From Paenibacillus tepidiphilus (GTDB lineage: Bacteria > Bacillota > Bacilli > Paenibacillales > Paenibacillaceae): 64,000 nucleotides of DNA. Under the pieces are notes generated by a model. That model was not told the origin of the DNA and searched no databases. It was given only the letters and a program-made list of their open reading frames with translations. Location: positions 220,095-284,094 of the forward strand of contig NZ_VWRQ01000008.1 of NCBI RefSeq assembly GCF_008635795.1, written 5' to 3'. A program made the position numbers and the translations under genes. Below, in pieces: positions 1 through 8,275 of the stretch (positions within the stretch are counted from its first letter, which is position 1; each line of letters begins with the position of its first letter).

Positions 1-1316
1 GGGAGAAGAACATTCTGCATACGAAGCCGGTGGACAGACGGACGCTGAGTATGGCGAAGAGCATACATATTTTGCTTTACTTGCTCTCCTTGACGCTGAC
101 GCTTGCAGCGCCCTCGCTGCTCGTCTCCCTGTTCAGCCAAGGTGTAATATTCTTTCTGCTGTACGGGATATGCGTGGTGCTGCTGGACTGCTTCATCCTG
201 GTGTTTACTGCGCTGTGCTATCTGGCGATTCTGCGGCTGTTCGACGGGGAGAAGCTGAAGGATATTATTAATTACGTGCAAATCGTACTTTCCGTCGGGC
301 TGATGATCGGTTATCAGCTGATCTCCCGGCTGGTCAACTTCAGCTTTCTGGATTCGGGGTTTGATCCTGCCTGGTGGTCCTATGCGGTTCCTCCGTTCTG
401 GTTCGCCTCCTCGTTCGAGCTGCTGATCGGCGGTAACAGCAATCAGGAGACAACCATCCTGTCTCTGCTTGCCTTGGTGGTGCCGCTGCTCTTGCTGGCC
501 ACCTATATCCGGCTGATGCCCCTGTTCGAGCGGAGCCTGCAGAAGCTGGCGGCGGAGGAAGCGGGAGGGAAGGACAAAGGGACGCTGGCCCGGACGTTAT
601 CCATGCTCACCTGCCGGAACAAGCAGGAAGCCACGTTCTTCCGGTTCACCTGGTCGATGATGAAGAATGAACGCGACTTCAAGCTGCGCACTTATCCGAC
701 TGTCGGATTGGTCATGGCGCTGCCCTTTATCTTTATCTTTAATATTGTCCAGAGCGGCGGAATGTCGGAGCTCAAGGGCTCTCCGGGATATTACGGGATG
801 TATGCCATCGCGATGCTGATGCTGACGGTTGTCCAGATGCTGCGTTATTCTGCAAGCTATAAGGGTGCCTGGATCTACAAATCGCTGCCGCTGGTGCCCG
901 GAGCTCTGATCAGCCGCGGTATGCTCAAGGCTGCGGTGCTGCGGCTGCTGTTGCCGGTATTTGCGGCAGAGAGTGTTATTTTCACCGTGCTGTTCGGGAC
1001 GGAAATTATCCCGGAATTGTTCACGATCCTGCTGGCACTGCTGCTGTATTCGGTGATTTGCTGGCGCATGTTCCCGCAGGCGCTGCCGTTTGCCGAGAAA
1101 TACGAGCAGGCAAGCCGCAGGGAATTCACCGGCGTTTCCTTTATGATGCTGTTCATTATGCTAGGGATGGGTCTGCTGCACTATTTCGCTGCACAAATCC
1201 CATATGGCGTGCTTGTTTATACGGGGATTTTGGGTGCGGCCAATGTATGGGGCTGGCAGGCTGCATTCGGAGGCAGACCTGCGCGGGGGAAGGATATGCC
1301 GGGTGCGGGGGCCTGA
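1..1316 (+). CDS. Multi-spanning membrane protein, probable ABC exporter permease subunit (5' end outside window)
   Basis: The reading frame is open from base 3, so the gene starts upstream of the window and the GTG at 30 is not its start. The visible part (about 437 residues) is very hydrophobic, with roughly ten membrane segments, a charged cytoplasmic stretch near the middle (rich in Glu and Lys, followed by CRNKQEATFFRF), and a hydrophilic C-terminal tail. This layout resembles the membrane half of Bacillales ABC exporters that lack FtsX or ABC-2 signature motifs. No ATPase is visible because upstream sequence is missing. The transporter call is inference from architecture only; it could be another polytopic membrane protein. 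Confidence 0.5.
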   Translation, partial: EKNILHTKPVDRRTLSMAKSIHILLYLLSLTLTLAAPSLLVSLFSQGVIFFLLYGICVVLLDCFILVFTALCYLAILRLFDGEKLKDIINYVQIVLSVGLMIGYQLISRLVNFSFLDSGFDPAWWSYAVPPFWFASSFELLIGGNSNQETTILSLLALVVPLLLLATYIRLMPLFERSLQKLAAEEAGGKDKGTLARTLSMLTCRNKQEATFFRFTWSMMKNERDFKLRTYPTVGLVMALPFIFIFNIVQSGGMSELKGSPGYYGMYAIAMLMLTVVQMLRYSASYKGAWIYKSLPLVPGALISRGMLKAAVLRLLLPVFAAESVIFTVLFGTEIIPELFTILLALLLYSVICWRMFPQALPFAEKYEQASRREFTGVSFMMLFIMLGMGLLHYFAAQIPYGVLVYTGILGAANVWGWQAAFGGRPARGKDMPGAGA

Positions 1317-1558
1317 GATTACATCAAATATGGACATTTTATGCCCGGGCTTAAAAAAGGGTGCAAGTTCCAGTATTTACTTAGACTTTAGGCCCAATAA
1401 AAGGTAAAATACACCTAAAGTTATTCTTATAAAAGTTATTCTCAGGATCATCTACTATATCTTATTTTACTCTTCCGTTTATCTGATATTCGTATAACGA
1501 TTTATACATGAAAGTGCCCTGCGCGATAATGATAATTTAACCGGTGAAGAGGTCAACT

Positions 1559-3568
1559 ATGGATCAAATGGGAATCCACTATAACGTTTGGATTGTGTTG
1601 CTATCATTTGCGCTTACGGCCACGGCTGCCTATTCAGCGCTGAATCTGATTTCACAGGTTTCCCATTCTGCGGGCAGAATCCGCCGGCTGTGGCTGTTGT
1701 CCGGAGCCTGTGTGCTGGGCAGCGGCATATGGGCCATGCACTTCGTTGGCATTATGGCCGGCCGGATGCCGGTTAATATCGGCTATCATCCGGGTACCGC
1801 GCTGCTGTCGCTGCTGCTCATCATGCTTGCCAGCCTGGTCTCGCTGGGGCTTGCCGTCCATCCCCGCCAGGGAATGCGGCAGCTGCTTGCAGGCGGTCTC
1901 GTGCTCGGCGGCGGAATCTCCGCCATGCATTATGTCGGGATGTCCTCGCTGGAAGCGTCGGGGACGATCCGTTATGAGGTGCCCGCACAGGTGTTGTCGG
2001 TTATGATCGCCATCACGGCTTCTTACATCGCTATCTTTTTGTTCCGCAAATTCCGTGATCAGGCCGGCTTCAGCCGCTGGAAGCTGTATTCGGCGTTATT
2101 TATCGGCCTCGCGGTGACGGGTACGCATTACACCAGCCTGAGAACGAGCACCATGATCTATGACGGGTGGATTGGCAATGCGCCTTATCTGATCAATACG
2201 GATGTTATTTTGTTGACCGGGGTGTCGTTTGTTACCTTGTTTATGCTGGCCATTTCCGGCGGGGCGGTATTCCTGGACCGGCATGTGCTGGAGCGGATGG
2301 CCTTTCATGATCCGTTGACCGATTTGCCGAACCGTCACGGGTTAGAGCGGTACTTTCAGAATGATTTTTTGATTCAATCCTCGGGCGCGGTATTCTTTGT
2401 AGATCTGGACCGCTTTAAATCAATTAACGATACGCTGGGCCATGATGTCGGGGATTTACTGCTGCGAGAGGTTGCCGGGCGCTTAAACGGCGGAATCGTG
2501 AAACGGGGCAAGGTGTTCCGTCTGGGCGGAGATGAGTTCCTGATTGCGTTACCCGACTGCGCGGCTGAGGAAGCCGAGGAATTCGCGCAGCTCGTCCTGC
2601 GCGAGATCAAGAAGCCGTACAGCATCCAGGGCAACGACTTATACATAACTGCCAGCATCGGCATCAGCATGACGCCGACACACGGTACGGACCGCTCGGC
2701 GCTGATGAAGGCGGCCGACACTGCGCTCTATACCTCCAAGGACTCCGGGAAGAACAAGTTCAGCATGTTCGATCAAGAGATGAACAATCATCAAGTCCGG
2801 CGGATGTCGCTGGAGAAGGACCTGCGCAAGGCGCTGGCCCGTTCGGAGTTCATGGTGGTATACCAGCCGAAATGGGATTCGCTGATGAATGTCACCGTCG
2901 GGCTGGAGGCGCTGCTACGCTGGCGCCATCCGGAGCATGGCATGGTATCGCCGGCGGAGTTCATCCCGATTGCCGAAGAGACCGGCATGATTGTCCCGAT
3001 CACGTACTGGATGCTGCATGAGGTGTGCGGACAGAATATGCTGTGGCACAAGGCCAATGTGGCCAATGTAGCTGTCTCCATCAATATGTCGGCCCGGATG
3101 TTCGACGGCGGCGGCCTGTACGATGTCGTGGAAGAGGCGCTGACGCGTTCCGGCCTGGCGGCCCATTATCTGGAGCTGGAGATTACAGAGTCCATCGCGA
3201 TGAATAATATGGAGGAGACGGTGGCCCAGCTTTCCAAGCTGCGCAGTCTGGGTGTGAGGGTGTCACTCGATGATTTCGGCACCGGCTTCTCCTCGCTGGG
3301 CAATCTCGATGAAATTCCGGTCAATACGCTAAAGATTGACCAGGTGTTCATCCGCAAGAGCAAGATGCATTCCAAGAAAGCTATTATCAGCAATATTATC
3401 GCGATCGCCAGCAATCTGAATATGGAGGTTGTCGCCGAGGGCGTCGAGACGACGGAGCAGATTGAGCTTCTGCAGTCACTCGGCTGCCGCGTAATGCAAG
3501 GCTATTATTATGGACGCCCGATGCCGGTCAATGAGCTTGGCCAGTGGTTCGTCCAGAATACGGCGTGA
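1559..3568 (+). CDS. MHYT-GGDEF-EAL cyclic-di-GMP signalling protein
   Basis: Membrane-bound enzyme expected to make and/or degrade cyclic-di-GMP. The N-terminal ~240 residues form an MHYT sensor with seven membrane segments; the motif occurs as MHFVG, MHYVG and THYTS, suggesting metal or diatomic gas sensing. A GGDEF domain follows with an intact GGDEF motif, but no RxxD inhibitory site is seen just before it. The EAL domain keeps EALLRW, EITES, DDFGTG and KIDQVF, so phosphodiesterase activity is plausible. ATG 1559 is chosen because AAGAGGT (1547-1553) lies 5 bases upstream; an upstream GTG at 1544 overlaps that ribosome site. The gene converges on a chemotaxis receptor gene across a shared terminator. 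Net direction of activity cannot be told from sequence. Confidence 0.93.
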   Translation: MDQMGIHYNVWIVLLSFALTATAAYSALNLISQVSHSAGRIRRLWLLSGACVLGSGIWAMHFVGIMAGRMPVNIGYHPGTALLSLLLIMLASLVSLGLAVHPRQGMRQLLAGGLVLGGGISAMHYVGMSSLEASGTIRYEVPAQVLSVMIAITASYIAIFLFRKFRDQAGFSRWKLYSALFIGLAVTGTHYTSLRTSTMIYDGWIGNAPYLINTDVILLTGVSFVTLFMLAISGGAVFLDRHVLERMAFHDPLTDLPNRHGLERYFQNDFLIQSSGAVFFVDLDRFKSINDTLGHDVGDLLLREVAGRLNGGIVKRGKVFRLGGDEFLIALPDCAAEEAEEFAQLVLREIKKPYSIQGNDLYITASIGISMTPTHGTDRSALMKAADTALYTSKDSGKNKFSMFDQEMNNHQVRRMSLEKDLRKALARSEFMVVYQPKWDSLMNVTVGLEALLRWRHPEHGMVSPAEFIPIAEETGMIVPITYWMLHEVCGQNMLWHKANVANVAVSINMSARMFDGGGLYDVVEEALTRSGLAAHYLELEITESIAMNNMEETVAQLSKLRSLGVRVSLDDFGTGFSSLGNLDEIPVNTLKIDQVFIRKSKMHSKKAIISNIIAIASNLNMEVVAEGVETTEQIELLQSLGCRVMQGYYYGRPMPVNELGQWFVQNTA

Positions 3569-3591
3569 AGCCTTAGCTCCTCCCGTTGAAG

Positions 3592-3637
3592 CAACAAAAA
3601 GCAGCAAGTCCCTATCCGGACCTGCTGCTTTTTGTTG
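3592..3637. terminator. Bidirectional terminator between convergent genes
   Basis: Inverted repeat with 20-base arms (3592-3611 and 3618-3637) differing at one position, loop of 6. The arms begin with CAACAAAAAGC and end with GCTTTTTGTTG, so either strand gives a stem ending in T-rich RNA. It can serve both the cyclic-di-GMP gene and the chemoreceptor gene. Confidence 0.85.
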
Positions 3638-3655
3638 TCTATACCGCTACACCTG

Positions 3656-5380
3656 CTAGACCTTGAAGTTCTCTACCAGCACCTGCAGCTTCTCGGCCAG
3701 CGAGGAGAGGAAGGCGGCAGAGGCTTCCACTTCCTGCATGGCGGCCAGCTGCTGCTGCGAGGAGGCGGATAAGGTCTCGGCGCCCTCGGCCGTCTGGTTA
3801 GATACAGAGACAGTGCTCTGGATCGCTTCGACCAGACCGGCGGCGATCAATGCGAGCTCGCGGACCGTCTCGGAGATCTGACGGCTGCGGTCTGACATAT
3901 CCGAGACGGAATGTTCAATCTCGGCAAAGGATTGTCCGGCCGATACGATCAGCTCCTTACCCTGGCGGACTTCCTCTGTCGAGCGCTTCATCGTGTGACC
4001 GGCCAGCTCCATCTGCGTGACGATCAGGGTGACCAACTGGCCGATCTGGGCGGCAGACTTGGCCGAGCGTTCCGCCAGCTTGCGTACGGAGTTCGCGACG
4101 ACAGCGAAGCCGCGGCCTTCCTCTCCGGCGCGCGCTGCTTCAATAGCGGCGTTCAGCGCCAGCAGGTTCGTCTCTTCGGCGATGCCGGCAATGACGCTGA
4201 CGATGCTCTCGATTTCCTTGGAATGGCTCCCCAGCGTCTCAATATTAGCTGACAGGTCGGAGATGCTGCTGTCCACGATCTGCATCTGTTCAACGGTGGA
4301 ATTCATCGACTCCCGTCCACCGCGGGCCTTGAGTGCATTGTGCTCGGCATTGCTCATGGCGCTATCCGCATTGTCGGCAATTTCGGAGATGAAATGGGAC
4401 ATGTTCTGCACAGCCTTATAGCTGCCTTCGAGATTCTCCAGCTGTGAGCGTGCTCCATCGGCCAGTTCAATCGTGACATTGACGCTATGCTCGCCGGCAC
4501 GGTTGGTTTCCTGTGCGCTGGCGGACAATTGCTGGGAAGAGGAAGCCACCAGCATGGAGGTGTCGTTGACCTGGGTGATCAAATTGCGCAAATTCTGCGT
4601 CATGTCGTTGAAATCGCCGGATAAGGTGCCGATCTCATCCTTGCTCTTGAAGAGCAGCGGCTCGCGGGTCAGATCGCCCTTGGCTACATGGTTGACGGAA
4701 GCAGACAGCTTCGTGAGCGGGCTGACCATACGGCGGATCAGCAGATAGGCCGCCAGAATCGCGACAACCAGGATGGAGCCGCTGATGATGAGCGGCTGCA
4801 GAAGAATCTCCATGGTCCGCTCCTGGATCAGGGGACCGTCAAAATTAATGGCCATCAAAGCGACGATCGGTTTGGTGGGGTCATGATCCTGATATATAGG
4901 GCCGTAGCCGGTTTTGAGTGAGACATTATCGTATGTATAAACTTTGGAGTATGCGGAATGCTGCATCTTGGAATGCGCTTCAGCCGAATGCTGCACGTCA
5001 GCGAGCTTTGCTTTGTCTTCCTCAGCGAAATAGAATTTGTCGCCGGCTTTATAGCCTCTGGCTTTGAGGTTTGCATCTGCGGCGAGGATCGTGCCGTCCA
5101 GAGAGAGGATGAAGGCTTCCTTGAATATCGGTTTATGGTCAGTAATCCAGCCTATCCGGTCTTCAATGGCAGTGACGTTGCTGCCATCCCCCGCGACCAG
5201 CGCCGCGATGTCGGCAGGATCGATAAGCCCGGTTGTTATGTTGGCGCAGCCTACCAATTCTATGCCGGCCGCTTCGTCCACCTGCTTGAATGCAGCGCGG
5301 TACCCGAAGAAACCGATGGATGAACCGACCAGCAGCAGCACGCTGAGCATCATCCAAGTTAATTTTGTTGCCAATTTCAT
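3656..5380 (-). CDS. Methyl-accepting chemotaxis protein
   Basis: Transmembrane chemoreceptor that controls CheA kinase. It has a membrane segment at about residues 7-27, a periplasmic sensor of about 165 residues (dCache/sCache size), a second membrane segment near 195-217, a HAMP domain with a Pro just after the membrane (VSPLTKL), and a long coiled-coil signalling domain. The hairpin tip contains the conserved EETNLLALNAAIEAARAGE block. The ATG at 5380 is preferred over a TTG 15 bases upstream because GGTGGT sits 7 bases before it. The ligand is unknown. It stands alone; no che genes are in the window. Confidence 0.95.
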   Translation of the reverse strand: MKLATKLTWMMLSVLLLVGSSIGFFGYRAAFKQVDEAAGIELVGCANITTGLIDPADIAALVAGDGSNVTAIEDRIGWITDHKPIFKEAFILSLDGTILAADANLKARGYKAGDKFYFAEEDKAKLADVQHSAEAHSKMQHSAYSKVYTYDNVSLKTGYGPIYQDHDPTKPIVALMAINFDGPLIQERTMEILLQPLIISGSILVVAILAAYLLIRRMVSPLTKLSASVNHVAKGDLTREPLLFKSKDEIGTLSGDFNDMTQNLRNLITQVNDTSMLVASSSQQLSASAQETNRAGEHSVNVTIELADGARSQLENLEGSYKAVQNMSHFISEIADNADSAMSNAEHNALKARGGRESMNSTVEQMQIVDSSISDLSANIETLGSHSKEIESIVSVIAGIAEETNLLALNAAIEAARAGEEGRGFAVVANSVRKLAERSAKSAAQIGQLVTLIVTQMELAGHTMKRSTEEVRQGKELIVSAGQSFAEIEHSVSDMSDRSRQISETVRELALIAAGLVEAIQSTVSVSNQTAEGAETLSASSQQQLAAMQEVEASAAFLSSLAEKLQVLVENFKV

Positions 5381-5417
5381 GATTTGCACCACCAACCCTG
5401 ACTGAATATTATTATTA

Positions 5418-5436
5418 AGTGATATCCATTATCACT
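5418..5436. promoter_or_regulatory. Inverted repeat upstream of the chemoreceptor gene
   Basis: Perfect 7-base arms AGTGATA and TATCACT separated by TCCAT, about 40 bases before the receptor start. The size and position fit an operator, but no regulator can be named. The spacing between AGTGA and TCACT (9) differs from the N6 sites seen at the NADH oxidase gene. Confidence 0.35.
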
Positions 5437-5632
5437 CACGTCTTCGATTATAGCGCATCCCCGGTTTGGCGCAGAGACCCCATAACTCTGATTTTGTGTC
5501 GAAAAATGCAAGTTTTTTCTAATTGGATATGCTATGTACAATCTTTCACGGACAAACCGGACAAAAGCATTGAACCGGGGCATACCGTAATGGTACGCTT
5601 GAACCAGGATAAACGGATTGGAGCTGAACCGA

Positions 5633-6064
5633 ATGTCGCAACATATTGATCCGTTGGTAGAGCAGCTGGGGCTGTCCATGTGGAGAGTGCAGCGCAAAAT
5701 TTCCTCTCAGATGTCCCTGCCACAGGAAATCGGAGTTACCGTGCCGCAATTCGGTCTGCTGCGCATGATAGCGCAGGAGAAGAATGCGCGTGTTATACAA
5801 TTGGCCGAGAAGATGGAGGTCAAATCCAGTGCAGTCACCGTCATGCTGGACCGTTTGGAGCTGCTGGGCCTGTGCAAGCGCGAGCCGGATGTGCAGGACC
5901 GCCGGGCTGTAATCGTATCCATTACTCCGGAGGGAAGGGCCGCTCTCGATGAAGCCAACCGCCGGTCGATGCTGCTGCTCTCCGAGCATCTGGCCATCCT
6001 CAACCCGCAGGAGCTGCAGATCTTCGCCGAGTACTACCTGATGCTGGAGAAGCAGGAGCGGTAA
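5633..6064 (+). CDS. MarR family transcriptional regulator
   Basis: Small winged-helix DNA-binding protein of about 143 residues, the usual MarR size. The central part shows the recognition helix (SSAVTVMLDRLE) and the wing with the typical DRRAVIVSITPEGR block. It has no Cys-based sensor, so a phenolic or other small ligand is likely but unknown. ATG 5633 has GGAG 9 bases upstream; a TTG at 5618 is the alternative start. It is monocistronic and ends at a strong shared terminator, so its targets are not obvious from context. Confidence 0.88.
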   Translation: MSQHIDPLVEQLGLSMWRVQRKISSQMSLPQEIGVTVPQFGLLRMIAQEKNARVIQLAEKMEVKSSAVTVMLDRLELLGLCKREPDVQDRRAVIVSITPEGRAALDEANRRSMLLLSEHLAILNPQELQIFAEYYLMLEKQER

Positions 6065-6096
6065 AGGTATCCGGGCTATAAGCTCCTGTATTATGC

Positions 6097-6131
6097 AAAC
6101 AGCCACGCCCTTATGAAGGGCGTGGCTGTTT
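6097..6131. terminator. Bidirectional terminator after the MarR gene and LTA synthase gene
   Basis: Perfect 16-bp stem: 6097-6112 pairs with 6116-6131, loop ATG. The arms begin AAACAGCC and end GGCTGTTT, giving T-rich tails in both directions. It lies between two convergent genes. Confidence 0.92.
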
Positions 6132-6150
6132 GTTGCTATAGACTGTTGTG

Positions 6151-8025
6151 TTATTCCGCGGCTTGCGCTCCGGGGTCTTTATCCGGCAGCTGGCTCACGT
6201 AACTGTCGGAGAGCTGGCGCAGCCGCAGCGCGCGGTTGTATTCATCTTCAGTACCGGCAGGCGTCTTGCCGCCTTCGGCCAAATTGTATTGTGTATTGTC
6301 TTCAAAGCTGTTGCCGGGAATCAGGAGGCCGGAGCTGGCAATAAACGAGCCTGTCGGCAGGTAATAGCGCTGCGGCAGCAGGTTGTAGCTCTGGCTCAGC
6401 AGGTCCTGGCCGAAATGAATCTGGCCGTCCAGCGAAATGCCAAGGAGACTGGCTGCAGTCGGCATGATATCGACCTCGCCGCCCACCTGCTCCAGCGTCT
6501 GCGGCTGCAGAGCGCCTTCGGCATGAATCATCAGCGGAATATTCAGCATATGGGCGTATTCGTAATCATGCCCGTAAATTTCCGTCATCAGTTCTTTGTC
6601 GTCATGGTCCAGGGAGTAAATTGGCAATCCCATATGGTCACCGTATACCATGATCAGGCTGTTGTCGAGGATTCCGTTCGCTTTAAGCTCATCCATGAAC
6701 TGGCCGAAGGCATAGTCGGCATAATTCTGGGAACGGATATAGTCGCCGACAAAGGTGCCCTCATACCGCTCCGGCAGCTTCATATGATGCTTCTCGGAAG
6801 GGATCGTGAACGGATGATGTGCGGACATGGAAATGACCTGTGCATAAAAGGGCTGTCCGCTGTCATTCATTTCTTTCAGCTTGTCGGCTGTCTTGCGGTA
6901 TAGCACCTCATCGGATGCACCGAAGAAGAAGTTATCTTCATCGCCGAAAAATTCATGGTCGTAATAATGATCCCAGCCAAGAGCGCTGTAGAGCTCGCCG
7001 CGGTTCCAGAACTCGACTACATTCGTATGGAAGGTGGCGCTCTGGTATCCGTGCTCTTTCAGCAGACGTGGCAGACTCGGCAGCTCTTTATCCACATAAG
7101 CCATCGTGGCTGCGCCTTGAGGCGGGATATAGAAGGATGAGTTCACGACGAACTCGGCATCCGAGGTGTTGCCTTGACCGACCATCTGATAGAAGTTGGG
7201 GAAGTACAGGCTGTCCCCCATTAAGCGGTTCAGATTAGGCGTAACCTCATGCCCGTCTACGTCCAGTCCCAGGAGGAAGCTCTGAAACGACTCCAGCTGG
7301 ATAATAATCAGGTTCTTGCCTTTAGCCGCCCCGGCATAAGGCGAAACGGCATTCTTATCGATGCCCTTGAGATCATTGATGACGTCCTGGGTAATTTCGC
7401 TGGCTTCGACCAGCTCCGGTTTGTCTTGAGCAAAGATCGTATAAGCCTCATAATTAAGGATACCCATTTCCTGGGCCTTCTTGATTTCGTTCATGCTGGC
7501 CTTGTTGGGCAGAATGTTGAACAGACAGAGCGCCAGGGATACTGCGAACAGGACAGGGTAGAACCAGGCTTTGTTGATGCGGTTGATGTTCTCCTTCTTA
7601 TACATGCGTCCCTTCTTATTGAAGAAGAAAAAGATGCCCAGGATGACAACATCGGCGAAGATCAGCAGATAATACGGGTCCATCAGCGAGAAAACGCTGT
7701 TCTTCACCGCAGTCACCTGATTGACCTGCTCGGCCGCATGGTAAGTTACGATAACGCCGTAATATTTGAAGTACATAATGGCGGCGAAAAAGATGCCGGT
7801 CAGCACCAGATTGACAGTCATGTAATAACCGAGCTTGCGCTTCGACGCGAAGCGTTCAATGAGGCAGAACAGCGCCCAGACGAAGGGAAGCTCCGTCAGT
7901 ACGGCTTTCCAGGGCAGCCAGTCTCCGAAGATTACGCCCCAGGCCAGGAAGCTCTTAAGGACAAAGATCAGCGATAAGTACACGAACGGCTTCTTCAGCC
8001 ATTGCTTGATCGTTTGGGATGACAC
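6151..8025 (-). CDS. LTA synthase family protein (polyglycerolphosphate lipoteichoic acid synthase)
   Basis: Membrane enzyme that builds the glycerolphosphate chain of lipoteichoic acid from phosphatidylglycerol. About five N-terminal membrane helices precede a large extracellular sulfatase-like domain. Visible catalytic features are LESFQSF (metal-binding Glu), the nucleophile Thr in GQGNTSDAEF, SAHHPF, and GDHMG near the end. GTG 8025 is chosen because GAAGGGG lies just upstream on the minus strand (8031-8037); longer in-frame starts have no ribosome site. Length (624 residues) fits LtaS/YfnI/YqgS. Which paralog role it has (housekeeping, stress or sporulation) cannot be told. Confidence 0.93.
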   Translation of the reverse strand: MSSQTIKQWLKKPFVYLSLIFVLKSFLAWGVIFGDWLPWKAVLTELPFVWALFCLIERFASKRKLGYYMTVNLVLTGIFFAAIMYFKYYGVIVTYHAAEQVNQVTAVKNSVFSLMDPYYLLIFADVVILGIFFFFNKKGRMYKKENINRINKAWFYPVLFAVSLALCLFNILPNKASMNEIKKAQEMGILNYEAYTIFAQDKPELVEASEITQDVINDLKGIDKNAVSPYAGAAKGKNLIIIQLESFQSFLLGLDVDGHEVTPNLNRLMGDSLYFPNFYQMVGQGNTSDAEFVVNSSFYIPPQGAATMAYVDKELPSLPRLLKEHGYQSATFHTNVVEFWNRGELYSALGWDHYYDHEFFGDEDNFFFGASDEVLYRKTADKLKEMNDSGQPFYAQVISMSAHHPFTIPSEKHHMKLPERYEGTFVGDYIRSQNYADYAFGQFMDELKANGILDNSLIMVYGDHMGLPIYSLDHDDKELMTEIYGHDYEYAHMLNIPLMIHAEGALQPQTLEQVGGEVDIMPTAASLLGISLDGQIHFGQDLLSQSYNLLPQRYYLPTGSFIASSGLLIPGNSFEDNTQYNLAEGGKTPAGTEDEYNRALRLRQLSDSYVSQLPDKDPGAQAAE

Positions 8026-8117
8026 AATTTCCCCTTCTTTCTCTTTAATAAAATGCCGCCCTCCCGGAAGTGGGAATGACGCCAATAAGGCAAATAAATT
8101 CCATCTTAATAGACCTT

Positions 8118-8146
8118 ATTATGCAGTGCTGGCTATTGAATGTCAA
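8118..8146 (-). promoter_or_regulatory. Sigma-A type promoter for the LTA synthase gene
   Basis: On the minus strand, TTGACA (8146-8141), a 17-base spacer and CATAAT (8123-8118). This is one mismatch from consensus, and the expected transcript start near 8111 leaves a leader of about 85 bases. Confidence 0.7.
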
Positions 8147-8275
8147 AAAACAGAAATAGCGTATCCGCGCCGGGACGGGAGCAAGGGCAACGATAAATGA
8201 GTGAAGATAAAGTTATAAGGGGAAGACGCCCCGATTCCGGGAGTTACGCGCTGAAACGGCTGACCGGAAGTATAA

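Noticed and set aside
1317..1558. Direct repeat AAAGTTATTCT around 1416-1445 as an operator
   Set aside because: Two imperfectly placed short AT-rich copies in an AT-rich region are easily due to chance; no supporting regulator or palindrome.
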